Positions 1 through 11,090 of a stretch of DNA of 64,000 nucleotides are shown here, in pieces. Origin of the DNA: Halocaridina rubra (taxonomy: Eukaryota; Arthropoda; Malacostraca; Decapoda; Atyidae); NCBI GenBank assembly GCA_037179515.1, contig JAXCGZ010015152.1:38501-102500 (forward strand). The letters are read 5' to 3'. Positions within the stretch are counted from its first letter, which is position 1. Every line of letters begins with the position of its first letter. Under the pieces are notes generated by a model, which saw nothing but the letters and a program-made list of their open reading frames with translations, was not told where the DNA came from and did no database searches. A program made the position numbers and the translations under genes.

Positions 1-319
1 TATAGATATACATTTTAAATTTTAAAAATTATGTTTCAGCAAAAGTGCTTCCCTTCATCTTGATTTTGTTGTTGTATCCTTTATATAAATACTAATAAAC
101 TCATTATCTTACACTTATTTATCACACTATTTTTGTATATACATGTCAAGAGGATGCTATATTTTGTTTATATCAATACCCAATAAATGCAAGATGTCTT
201 ATAACTGGTAGGTAAAGTTGTGTATGTGGATATTACAGTTCTCTCGGTATCCAGCTATTGCACTATACTCATATCTTGTGTATGGATGATTATTTTGGTA
301 TAATACTCTGGTATTAGTA
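1..319. other. AT-rich stretch without recognised feature
   Basis: No coding exon, repeat unit or RNA gene was recognised here. Stop codons are frequent in all frames. Confidence 0.4.
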
Positions 320-478
320 ATGGGGCCCATGGTAGGTCATTGGTACAGTTTGGCAGGAAGGGACAAACCCGTGTTCAACCCCATCATTGGGCATTAGGAA
401 AGGCATCCAGCTTTTATCCCCCACCTCCTACTTGTCTGTGTCAACCCCTATTTAAAAGGGGATTATTACTGACACAGA
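320..478 (+). mobile_element. tRNA-derived SINE copy (family S), diverged
   Basis: The copy carries the family's 3' landmarks: GGCATTAGGAAAGGCATCCAGC, spaced from CTGTGTCAACCCC and ending GGGGATTATTACTGACACA. The tRNA-like head is weak. About a dozen further copies on both strands define the family. Confidence 0.7.
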
Positions 479-507
479 TCAGTAAAGCAAACAAAGCTTG
501 GTAATTG

Positions 508-1876
508 TACTGATTCAAAAGCCATATTGAGTCATGAACACGCATACACATGCACATCCGGCAAAGCGACCACACAGTCGCCCAGGCGAACGTGAACGTG
601 GTTGCCTGGGGGACCGCATGGTTGCTCTCAGTTCTGCATTGGTGCCCGCACTGTGTACGTAGTTTGTACGTTGTTCATTCTTTGTAGTTTTGCCTTTTAC
701 TTTAAGCTGGCCCTCATTATAGCTCTTAAGCAAATGAAATGAGTTAGTGACAGTGGCAATAAAAAGCCTAAACATATATCAGTGGAAACGAAGAAAGAAA
801 TCATTTCTAAACATAAAAATGGTGTTTGCGTTTCTGATCTCGCCACGCAGTATAACATAGCGAAATCGACAATCTGTACTATTTTGAAAAATAAAGAGGT
901 CTTTAAAGCTGCTGATATGGCTAAAGGAGTGACTATATTAACGAAGACTAGGTCACAGTTGATAGAAGAGGAAGAGTTTTTGTTGGTTTGGACAAATGAG
1001 AAACGGCTGGAGATAGTCTTAGTGAGGCTATAATATGTGCTTAGGCTTTACAAATACACCATGATTTAGTTGTGAACACTTTGAGTTCTAATGATGCTAA
1101 AATTGACGAATGTAAAGCCAGTAGAGGCTAGTTTGAAAAATTTCATTGACGAACTGGGATTCATAGATTCATAGTATTGCTAGGCATGGAGAGGCGGCTA
1201 GTTTGAACCAAAAGGCAGCAGATGCTTACATGCTAGAATTCGCCAAATTTATAGAAAATGCAGGTTACGATTCGCAGCAAGTTTTTAACTGTGATGAAAC
1301 CTGACTATTTTGGAAGAAAATGCCTTTCATTGAGTCATCACCAGGACAAAACTGTGAGCAACAGAGCAGTGAACATTTTAAATGACAATGTGATGTCTCA
1401 CTTTAGAAATATTTATCAGCAAAGAAAAAGACAAATTTCTCTGGATCATTTTCTTGTACCAATAGCCAGAGAACCACCTTCCAAAGGAGAACATAGAAAG
1501 GAAACATCAATAATACAGCCTGTACCTGAACAGTTTCCTGACGTTTTTATAGAAGGGGACTCTCCTTCAATGGAGTAGTCCTCCTCCTCTTCCACCACTA
1601 TCCACGTGTGCCAGCAACAATCATGCACAAAGGTAAATACAGTACTGTACCATGTTTTATTTTAGTAAAGGTTCTTTCCATTATTAATGTAAATTTCCTA
1701 TTACAGGTGTATTTATACATGTTTATAATTATAAACAAAAATTTAAAAACGTATATTTATGGTGCTGGGGAACAGATTAATTTGTTTAACATGCATTCCA
1801 ATGGGAAAACTGGTTTGGCCTCACGAACAGTGTTCAGGAATGGATTAAGTTCGTGACTAGAGGTATAACTGCAGTA
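508..1876 (+). mobile_element. decayed Tigger-type (TcMar) DNA transposon A
   Basis: A transposase remnant is flanked by weakly matching inverted ends. The left end (TACTG at 508) and the reverse complement of the right end (ending 1876) share TACTG, and about 20 bases inside share AGTCA-GAAC. TA dinucleotides sit at both edges, as expected for the Tc1/mariner superfamily. The edges are approximate because the termini are diverged. Confidence 0.6.
739..1578 (+). pseudogene. Tigger-type transposase pseudogene A
   Basis: The N-terminal piece (782-1033) reads as a helix-turn-helix of the psq/CENP-B type: METKKEIISKHKNGV, then a second helix ending YNIAKSTICTILKNK. Near 1260 one frame gives a VFNCDET-like stretch followed by FWKKMP, matching the first catalytic Asp region of Tigger/jerky transposases. 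The 1258-1578 piece carries a C-terminal tail. Stop codons and frameshifts break it repeatedly, beginning right after the presumed ATG at 739, and most of the DDE core is missing. It is non-functional. Confidence 0.65.
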
Positions 1877-1924
1877 ATGAATTTCTATTATGTATAAAAA
1901 ATATGACCCCTCATTTCGGTTATG

Positions 1925-2080
1925 ATACCACAGTGGCTGAGTGGTCAGAAAACTTGCTTTGGGAGTTGACCTGCAATTGATCATATTGTAGGGCATTAGG
2001 AAGGTCATCCAGCCTTAATTCCCCAGCCACACTCTCTGTGTCCACCCCGTTACTTGGGATTAATAGTGATGCATAAAACC
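1925..2080 (+). mobile_element. tRNA-derived SINE copy (family S)
   Basis: An A-box-like CAGTGGCTGAGTGG is followed by GGGCATTAGGAAGGTCATCCAGCC, then CTCTGTGTCCACCCC, and a tail of GGGATTAATAGTGATGCATAAAA. This is the shared 3' domain of the family. Confidence 0.75.
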
Positions 2081-2257
2081 AGAATTATTATTTCACAGGG
2101 TAAAATTGCAATGTCACAATTTTTTACAGCATTTTTGAGTTTGAGGATAGTTTTGAGTTTTTGTTATTGTAAACAATGGGGTAGAACAACAATAGAGATT
2201 ATGTAACAATAGTCTTGTGTGCAAACTGTAATAGAGAGCACAATGTTATATATACAG

Positions 2258-2540
2258 TCACCTCGCTTTTCACACGTGTTTATACTATGCGAAATTGGAA
2301 TAGCACGTCATGAAAATTATAATTAAAAAATACAAAATGCGCGAAAAAAATGGTTCAGTAACTAAGCGACCGCGTCTTGAGGCAGTTTCCCACCATGCTG
2401 CCATGTGCTTCAGTCTCTCTTCACCCAGTATTAACCCTGACAACAACCAAGGGTTTGCTCTCCCCCTTCCACCTCTTAAGTCACCTCCTCCTTCACCTAC
2501 CGCTTATGTCATCTTTGTTTACATTTGCAGATAGGGTTCG
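2258..2540. mobile_element. possible Tigger-like end fragment
   Basis: TACAGTCACCTCGCTTTTCACACG at the left edge resembles Tigger-type termini, which often read as CAG followed by ACCTCG-TTTT. No matching right end was found, so only one terminus is supported and the right limit is a guess. Confidence 0.3.
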
Positions 2541-2747
2541 TTAATTTTTTTTTGCTGTTCAGAATCTATTTGTAAATCTGTATATCTTTTACACTACACT
2601 ATTTGTATGTTAATATAAATAACTACAGGTCTTTCTTCTGTTATGTACTTATAAAATAAGTTTTACTTATCTTATATTTTTGGCATAGTGTGTTTATATA
2701 CGGTTGTGGAACATATCTATGCCTATTATCATTGTTTCTTATGGAAA

Positions 2748-2820
2748 ATGACTGGGTACATTAGGCGAATTTTACATTACATGCGCCTTTTGAGAACCTA
2801 TCCTTGCGTTGTTCCAAGAG
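2748..2820 (+). CDS. possible short 5' coding exon, unidentified
   Basis: An ATG opens a 24-codon frame (MTGYIRRILHYMRLLRTYPC and four more residues) ending at a strong GTGAGT donor at 2821. The basic, hydrophobic peptide resembles the N-terminus of a small mitochondrial or membrane protein. The donor leaves phase 1, whereas the likely exon at 2962 is open only in phase 0, so the two cannot be joined as they stand. It may be unrelated or not coding. Confidence 0.25.
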
Positions 2821-2829
2821 GTGAGTGTG

Positions 2830-2833
2830 TGTA

Positions 2834-2916
<83 letters not shown>
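2830..2916. repeat. (TA)n microsatellite
   Basis: About 87 bases of nearly perfect alternating TA. It fills most of the gap between the two candidate exons at 2748-2820 and 2962-3123. Confidence 0.97.
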
Positions 2917-2920
<4 letters not shown>

Positions 2921-2961
2921 CTGTACAATATATTACTGAATAATTGCATTAATTTTTCCAG

Positions 2962-3123
2962 CCCAAGGACGAGAAATTTGAATTTCCTAACTTATTTCCC
3001 GAAGAAAAGGAAAAAGAACTAGATAAGCAGAAGGAACAATTAAACACGCTAAAAGATGAGTGGAAGATGATAACTACAAAAAATAAACATAGACAAGGCG
3101 TACCCTCCTGGCTGGGTATCTAG
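2962..3123 (+). CDS. likely terminal coding exon of an unidentified gene
   Basis: A good acceptor (TTAATTTTTCCAG) precedes 53 open codons and a TAG. The peptide begins PKDEKFEFPNLFPEEKEKEL, continues as a charged amphipathic helix (KQKEQLNTLKDEW), and ends GVPSWLGI. The codon pattern and composition look protein-coding, unlike the surrounding AT-rich DNA, and an AATAAA lies 83 bases after the stop. I do not recognise the family; the charged helix after a short Pro/Phe segment resembles small mitochondrial assembly proteins, but that is only an impression. Earlier exons are either the phase-incompatible candidate at 2748 or left of the window. Confidence 0.5.
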   Translation, partial: PKDEKFEFPNLFPEEKEKELDKQKEQLNTLKDEWKMITTKNKHRQGVPSWLGI

Positions 3124-3205
3124 GAGGCAGAAGAATCCATGAAATAGTAAATGGAATGGCATTTTAGAGGAAGTATATTTATGAATATATTACACATCTG
3201 TGTTG

Positions 3206-3211
3206 AATAAA
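3206..3211 (+). terminator. candidate polyadenylation signal AATAAA
   Basis: A canonical AATAAA lies 83 bases beyond the stop codon of the likely terminal exon at 2962-3123. The position suits a short 3' UTR. Confidence 0.45.
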
Positions 3212-3301
3212 TATAACAAGTTCCAAACTTATCAGAATTATATATTGGTTGTTTTTCAGACCTGGGCTTATTTATATCAGACTTAGGGGGGGTACAGACG
3301 A

Positions 3302-3390
3302 TCATTATTACTGTCAGTAAAAATACTGACACTATTCTATTGGTGTGAACTACTGTCAGTATATGATGGACACACCGACAGTAATAATGA
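3302..3390. repeat. foldback (hairpin) element
   Basis: TCATTATTACTGTC (3302-3315) is the exact reverse complement of GACAGTAATAATGA (3377-3390). Inside it, ATACTGACA (3323-3331) pairs with TGTCAGTAT (3354-3362). The two nested arms make a small foldback element. It may be a MITE remnant; no target duplication was identified. Confidence 0.65.
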
Positions 3391-4038
3391 CAGTACAGGA
3401 AATAGTCAGTAATATTGATTGTCTGTTTAGCCCTTTAGAGCAGCTCTGTTGAAGAGCATCCCACATCTAAGAGTATATGTACGAATAAAAACTGAAAAGC
3501 TTACACAATCCCCAGAAGCACAGCAATTATGCAAGGGTCCAAGGTTTTAGCTCAGAAGCCAAAGACGGTCATGAATACATTTTAGATATTCGTTTTCACC
3601 TTAAAGAATAATTCAAATTTGCATATTTCTTAATGTAATCTACTTATGGACAACAACCTTTTATCAGTATATCTGATGGGCTTATTCTGTATAAAGAGGA
3701 CCTTCGGTATATGTTATTATTTAGTACAAATGTTTGGACATTCTCATATAATTTTTTCATAAATTATACAATGGTTATAGTTTTAATCATTTTATCAACT
3801 TCGTAGAAAATTATCCTAGCTGAACTTTGCTTAATTTTGAAAATTTTATGTTCGTAGTATATAACACACTTTGTAAAAATTGTTAATATATCATCAGTTC
3901 TTTGTATGTTAATTGTTTTTATTTGAATATTCCTAGCTATATCAGATTGACTTTTTTAGACTACAATAAAAAGACTCCTAAGTAGTGAAAAATATTGGTA
4001 CTAGTAAGTACTAAAACTACTTTTTTCTTTGAATTTTT

Positions 4039-4130
4039 TTGTTACTATTAATCCCCATTATGGGGGTGTTCACAGACAGATTGGAGCTGGATGCCCTTCC
4101 TAATGTCCCACAGTGGCTTTGATCACATGT
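4039..4130 (-). mobile_element. tRNA-derived SINE copy (family S), 3' part
   Basis: Read on the minus strand it shows GGGCATCCAGCTCCAATCTGTCTGTGAACACCCC and then the ATGGGGATTAATAG tail, which is the family's 3' domain. The tRNA-like head is missing. Confidence 0.7.
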
Positions 4131-4142
4131 ATTTTACCTCCC

Positions 4143-4224
<82 letters not shown>

Positions 4225-4280
4225 GTGTCCTAGGTTCAAGTCGAAGTAAAAATGGTTCATATATATATATATATATATAT
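4143..4280. repeat. interrupted (TA)n microsatellite
   Basis: Alternating TA runs from 4143 to 4221 and again from 4258 to 4280, separated by a short unique piece. Open frames of alternating Ile-Tyr over it are artefacts. Confidence 0.95.
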
Positions 4281-4334
4281 TACACCCTCCAGTGACTGGT
4301 ATGCTGCATAAAATCTCACCCTTTGAAAGTCTTT

Positions 4335-4418
4335 GATAAATCAAATATAGTCTTTTCTGCCTTCTTAAAAGTATAAGATAAATCAAATATAGTCTTTTCT
4401 GCCTTCTTAAAAGTATAA
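4335..4418. repeat. perfect 42-bp tandem duplication
   Basis: The unit beginning GATAAATCAAATATAGTC occurs twice back to back (4335-4376 and 4377-4418) without any difference I can see. This indicates a recent local duplication. Confidence 0.9.
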
Positions 4419-4522
4419 GATTTTCTAGTTTATATTCATTATATCACTAATATTTTGCAAGTGAAAGTTACTATTTCATAACCAATTATTTAATCATGCT
4501 CATTACAACGTTTTTAGGGGTC

Positions 4523-4665
4523 TGCTAAAGCATATCGGTAAAATGTTTGACTAAAGGGGTGATGGATCCACTCTTGAGGCAACTGCAGAGGGTAAGAGGG
4601 ATATCTAGCCTTATTTCTCCAGCTTCATTCAATGTGTCCACCCCTAAATGGGGAATGATAGCGAC
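4523..4665 (+). mobile_element. tRNA-derived SINE copy (family S), diverged
   Basis: It contains GTGATGGATCCACTC in the B-box area, then CTAGCCTTATTTCTCCAGCTTC, GTGTCCACCCC and GGGGAATGATAGCGACA. These match the order of landmarks in the other copies. Confidence 0.65.
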
Positions 4666-7600
4666 AAAAAAGAAAAAAAAATCACATTCCCTTTTCATTA
4701 ATATGTTAATGCTTGTCCTGTAGTTTTCCTAACATTAATTTTTTCCACATTTGCAATATCATCTCCTGCATAAGCCAGCAGTATGCACAGAATTAAAAAA
4801 ATGATGTAGCATTACATAACATTGGCCTGCCCAGTCTCAGAATAGTCTCCTGAGAAACAATAGACTGTTATAAAACGTTAAATTGTACTAAACGTGCGTA
4901 ACTGTGTAGATATATTTTTTTAAACTAGTATGCTATCGCCTTGGATGACTGGAATACAAGTAAAAAAAAAAAACGAGTGTGGCTTTCAGTATAACAGTAC
5001 ACACTCACCATAATGCTGATTCTCCATTCCCTTTGGGAAATGTCCAATCTCGTCCTTACTGCATTTTATTTGTTTTGCTCTTCTCTGATTACTCTCCTCA
5101 TATACTTATCCACTTTTATCCTTCCACACCCTAAGTAACAGTTAAAGTATTATTTACCTCTTCAACAATTTAATTTTATATGTTCAATTGCTTTTGGCCA
5201 GTTGAACTAATACAAGTACTTACATAAATTAACATCAAAATACTGCTATCATGATGCTTCCATCTACACCAAAACTATAAACCGATGCTGACTGAATCTT
5301 TTCAAAATGTGTACACCTTTACTACTTTCTTTGCAATGATCTCCTTTTGGAACTCAGGGCTGTTAGGCCAGGCAGCTCAGGGAGCAACAACAACAATTAT
5401 TCCTGATTATGATGGGGCTGTCCTCTAAATTTATATATTTTTAGTATATTTACATAGTAATTCTGTATACTGTTTCCTATGCCCAAGCCTGTCCATGAAC
5501 CAACATGCACGTTTCACTGTTAATATTAACTCTCAACACATTCACAAAAAACACAGTCTGCACTGTCTCTTTCTTCTTTAGAACTTATCTATTATGTATT
5601 CAATGTGCATTCCATTATCGTTCTTATTCTCCAATTTCATTGTTATTTCTAAACTTTATCACCTTAATATACGAGCTCCAATCAGTATGTATCTACCTCC
5701 TTCATATGGATAATTAGAGACATATACAACGGCAAACAATCAAGAAGCAATTAACACGGAATCTACACACTTATCTTTACTTCCCTTGTTCTTACACAGG
5801 GACTAAGAAATCCTTAAAATAGATCTGAAAGAATACTCATACATCCAATAAAAGTAACAAATCACATTACATACTTATGTTTTGTTTTATGAGTGATCTT
5901 AATTAAAGGAATAGAAATTAAACTAATCACAATGAAAATGTATTAGTTAACACATCTACAATAAAACCTTTACAGATTGGATCCATATGAAGTTTTGCTA
6001 CACCACATAACAGGAAGCATAATCCTACAGAGGCTCATCCTAAATCATATTCCACACTATGGAATCTCGCCAATACATGTCACAAGCAGTATATAGACTA
6101 TCTTAAAAGCCCTCCTTGGGGAAGTAACGTATGAACATTAATTCATGTTGAGATTCAATATGAAGATCTCTATAAAAAGAAGAAATTGTCTTCTAAATAA
6201 AGACAGTTCTATGGAAGATTAGGATCTCATAAAAACAAGACATCTCATTTAGAGATATGACTACATTCTATGAATATATGAAGAAGACTCACGAACAGTG
6301 AATGCCTCATAAAGGATGACTTATGTCTTGAGTGAAAATTCTTCAAGACAAATGAAAACATCTCAAATGATGTCCGAAGAGTTTACAAAGCACCTAATGA
6401 AAATGAGAGTGAGTTAAGGTACATGAGGATGAGCTATCAAAGAAGAACCATCTTGAAACTCAATTACGATTATGAAATTAATATTTAAATGTATGAGTGC
6501 AAATACAAAATAAGGAAAAAAAAAATCAGAGAGGCAAGACTGCCAATGCAGTACCAGTAACATTATGGACAAATACACAACAAAATTCTTCTGTTTGAGC
6601 AAGGCAAGTTTTATCATCACTAACCAAAGGAACTTAACATTTTTTATTTTTCAGGAAATGTCGCACTTAAAATGAAATTTGTAAAATCTAATAATAATGA
6701 TATAACTAATAATAAAAATAATAATAATACAGTAATAATACTAATAAAAATAATAATAATAATGAATAACATTATTTTAAAGTGATAACAGGAAAGATAA
6801 TAACACTAACAAACTGAAGCCTCCTATGCTCAAATTTCAACAACTGACTGGTTCCTTTAAATGTAGTTTATTATCATCTTTAACAATTCAAAACTCTGCA
6901 AAAAATATATGACTGAGAAGTACAAAGAACTAATACTTACTAAAAGCAAAACAACTGGTTAGAGGAAGGAAAACTCTCTGAGTCTACAGGTATATCAAAT
7001 AATATAAGAAGTAACATGAACTCTTTCTCATACAAAACTAAAACCTGTTAAGCTGTAGGTAATTTCCATTCAGAGGCTAGTCTAAATATAATAGATTTTT
7101 CTTCAACACTACAGGGACCAGGACATATTTAGATGTGTTTATATGACTGATAAATCTTCACAATGGCATTACCTTAATTTCTGAAGTGAGTGACATTTCT
7201 TAATTTCCAAAACGAGTGATGATTCTTCTCTCTAAAACACAAATAATTTACAGTGCTCTCCTTAGTTTTTCTACAAAAAATTTTATATACTGAGTATAAT
7301 ACACAGGCAAATTCCCTGTGGAAGAAAAATACTTTTCTGATTGGCTTTTAACTATGAAAAGCGTGTAACACTATTCATTAACTGATACAATTTATAAGAT
7401 GATTTCCATATATATTTGCAAATTAAATGAAGGCAAGATAATTTACAACTTAATTATACACTGAATGTCATATGCAATAGACATGTGAGCAAGATATTTG
7501 CTGCTGGTTTCCATATAATACAAAATACTCATTTCAAACAGTAAAGGTCAACGGGCCTCAACCATAACACAATACAAAAACACTAGCGTTTATGAATTTT

Positions 7601-8742
7601 TGGGAACATTATAAATCATTATTTAATAGTATGTCAACATATACCTCTAGCAACAGAAAGAGCTAGATCCACATGCAGATAATTTGTATATGAGAAAAAA
7701 TATTAGCAAAATCACTCTCCTTACCTTACAAAGCTGCCTATACTGCAATATATACACCAAAAACAATAATTACTATCATTCTTAATAAACTAGTAATGAA
7801 TATGAATCAACAAACAAAAGAATGTGTTATCATAGCTGCACAAGTCGAAAAGTGCACTATGCACATTATCTAGGAAACTCCAGACGTGTAGAATATTTGA
7901 ATACAACATACAAATTTAATTAATGAACTTAATAAAGATATAATATACTTGTCTATAAATTAAATGCAAAGCATACTTGTCTATATATCAAGTTTTGGAC
8001 ATACTGCTATTTTATCAGTCAAAAGTATCTTTAATATTCTTTTAGATAATGCATAATAACTTTAACAAGAACTTGACGAGTGCTGGAGACACTGCAAAAT
8101 CATGTGTTAATGGTATTTCAAAATAGATTAAACAATTGTCCAACAATTAATTTTTCATGAAAAAAAATATGAGGAGTAGTTAATATAGAACAAAGTAAAA
8201 TAAACCCACATTCAGTTGTAACCGCCCAGCTAATTGCAGTAGATATGGCTTTAGGTTTTAAATAAATAAAAATTGGAAAGGAGTGTGATCTCCTTTAATG
8301 GTAAATCCATAATATGCATTCACATGGTAATGAATATGTGATAAAAATATCTAACACAGAGGATATTTTCAAAGATGTGAATTAGCAATTATGGGGATGG
8401 AAAATATTTCTAAACAATAAAATCTCCTATAATGAAAATAAGATACATAATCTTAACTTCTTCACATCATTAGACATTAACGCAATTTCGTAAGCTATTG
8501 CACAACAATAAAATGCTACAACAAAAAATATTCCTATTTTTTCCCTTAATAAATGTAAGCACTTGTTACAATAACATCAATAAAATTCTACCTACAACAG
8601 AGATGGACAGAATACTGCGCTTAAATTAAAAAATTGGACATAAAATTAATGATTATCTGGCTTTTTTGTGGTGAAAAAAAAAAGGCCTTACAATCTTGCA
8701 AATGCTATTGCACCAATACCAGCTTCAATGTTGCTCTAGAAA

Positions 8743-8754
<12 letters not shown>
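4666..8754. other. AT-rich DNA without a recognised gene
   Basis: No exon with convincing splice sites was seen. 5000-5720 is pyrimidine-rich on the plus strand and could be an old retroelement read in reverse. 6690-6780 is a degenerate AAT-rich patch. 5345-5385 shares a phrase (GGCCAGGCA, then GGAGCAACAACAAC) with 42900-42940, suggesting an undefined dispersed repeat. The rest looks unique. Confidence 0.4.
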
Positions 8755-8797
<43 letters not shown>

Positions 8798-8812
8798 TGT
8801 GTGTGTGTGTGA
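8755..8812. repeat. compound (GA)n(GT)n microsatellite
   Basis: About 40 bases of GA repeat pass directly into about 18 bases of GT repeat, preceded by a short (TA)n. Confidence 0.97.
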
Positions 8813-10380
8813 ACTTGGATCAAGCAAGCTTACTAAGCTTGAATCAAGCAAGCGTAATATAATTAGTAAAGACACAGTCCTATATTATACAAATGATACT
8901 ATTACCTTTGCAGTGTCAATGACAGTCCTTGTGAATTTTACCTTCCTCTTTCTACACGGTGCAGAAACAAATAGTTATATACCAAACATATAACATTAAT
9001 AACCTTTGTACACATAACATTAAAAACAACAGCATCTATACTGCTAACTCTAATTGCGGCCTGACTATATCAAGTACAAAATCTTTAGTGGTAAAATATA
9101 GCCAAGTTTTAATGACACCTGCATGTAATTTCATTCTTTAATTCACAAGGGTTATTTTTTTTCACTGCATAGAGGCATACTTCGAATTCAATATCTTTTT
9201 TACCATTCTTTACTGGATTTCGGTGGCTTATGTTCATCGTTTATTCACCTACATCTTTGACTAAAGTACGAAGAGAGTATATGCCTGATAACACATCTTT
9301 GCAAGGAACATCTCATATTGATTTAACTCACACCTGCTGCCCCTGCATGACCTGAAGTCTAATGAAGCTAAGGGAGACACTCAAGGCATAACAAATATAC
9401 ACTATTCTTACTTAGGCACAGACACCTGATATACAAAATTCTATCTAATACAGCTTATCTTACATAATGTTTGTTTAAGTTATTACGGTAACAAAGACAT
9501 TACAGAATTGGTGAAGACTGCTAAAAGCAATATTCAATTGGCATTCTTAAATTGGAAGAATATTCCATAAGAGACTTTTTCAATTATTCAGTACTTTTGG
9601 ATATTTACAAAGAGCATGCAATGAATGATACAGAATCTGTGCCTCAGTGCTTAATTTAAAAACAATCTGCAATTATTTGTTAATAAATTTGTACTATTCA
9701 AGAATGCAAATTACTTTACAGCCATGTGCATTTCTTAACAGTTTCTTCCATCCTCTAGTAACCAGTAACCACCATTTTCTCTTATAAATCTCAACTACAC
9801 AACAGTATGTAGTCATATAATTGCTACTTTCCTTAATAGCACAACAGATGGCAAATATAGATTCTACCTCCCATAAAAACAATGTTGACAGAACAATTCT
9901 ACATAAGTAGACATGAAACCTTTTCATATCACCAGGTACAGTCACAAGTTCTTTCAGCAGTCTAGTACAACCTTCTACGAATAGTTTCTTTCCCTACATC
10001 TATTATTCTTAAAATATGGGTCTTGAAAAATGCATTATTTATAGAACACAAGATCATGGAATAATTCAAATATCAATACACCACAGAACACATAAGAGTA
10101 CTACTCAAGCTAATTAGGAACATTGTTTAAATGAAACTTTACCTACAATACACGAGATTCAAAGCCTCCATTTAACTACAACTTTAAACAGAACCACAAC
10201 CATAACCTCACCATAATACACCGACAACTGAGCAAGCAGTTAGGAGCTATGCCTACAAAAAGGCTACCAGTATATACGACTGACTGCCCCAACACAATGT
10301 GTGACAGAATGCAGGATGGACACAATGAACTATGTATAACCTTCTCACAAAAAAGCAATCAAGCATTTATTTATCTATTT

Positions 10381-10405
10381 AAAAAAAAAAAAAAAAAAAA
10401 AAAAA
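10381..10405. repeat. poly(A) homopolymer
   Basis: An uninterrupted A run of about 25 bases. It could be the tail of an old retroposed sequence, but nothing recognisable lies upstream. Confidence 0.9.
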
Positions 10406-10919
10406 TGAATTTTTGTAGACTACATATCTTTTATTATCTTTACTATCAGACATCAGATAGGGCCATCGACTTGCAAGGCTCCCATTTGGTAAGTGGAGGT
10501 CTTCAGACACTATTATAATATATAGTTATATACAAAATTTCAACACTCTCAAGATGTTTTCAAATTCAACCATATTCTTCCAAAAAAAGCAATGGCCTAG
10601 AGTTTTAATGGACTTCAGATATAGAGAAATGAATTGATCTCATTTACATTCGTTCCCGTAATCTATGTCACAGTTTGCAGTCAGTGTGATGACAACACCA
10701 AGTATGACAAAATTAGTGTTACTGCCACTTCTTTGAAAAAGTACTTCCATTAAACTGGAAAAGCAGAGCAGCTATACCTACAGTAATTCAATTTTATGTA
10801 ATATACATAATCAGAATTCAAAGGATGCTTCCAATGAAATTAGGTTGCATTTCTATTGTGAGCACTTTCACGAGATATGGGTGACTCCTAAACAGTACCA
10901 GGATATCCCATAACATTTT

Positions 10920-11090
10920 GGAAATCTTGAAAAGATAAGTAACCCCAAGAATTCCATGTAAAATTAAATAACTCCATACAATGGAAGGTTAGGTTAGGAA
11001 ACTTGCCTGGTGAATATGAATACACCCACAACACCCTAGGTTTACTCTACTTTACAAAATACCCTTTTGGTAGGTAATACTTTACTTCAG
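10920..11090. repeat. dispersed repeat with TTAGGT core, copy 1
   Basis: GGTTAGGTTAGG is followed by a tract ending in CACCCTAGGTTTACTCTACTTT. The same order (AGTTACTCCCAGA-like start, AATAATCCCATA-like middle, TTAGGT core, CACCCTGGGGTTACTCTTCTTT end) recurs at 18400-18550, so this is a repeat family rather than a telomere remnant. Confidence 0.55.

Noticed and set aside
6690..6780. Possible origin or matrix attachment region (AAT-rich)
   Set aside because: AT-richness alone is no evidence in a genome of this composition.
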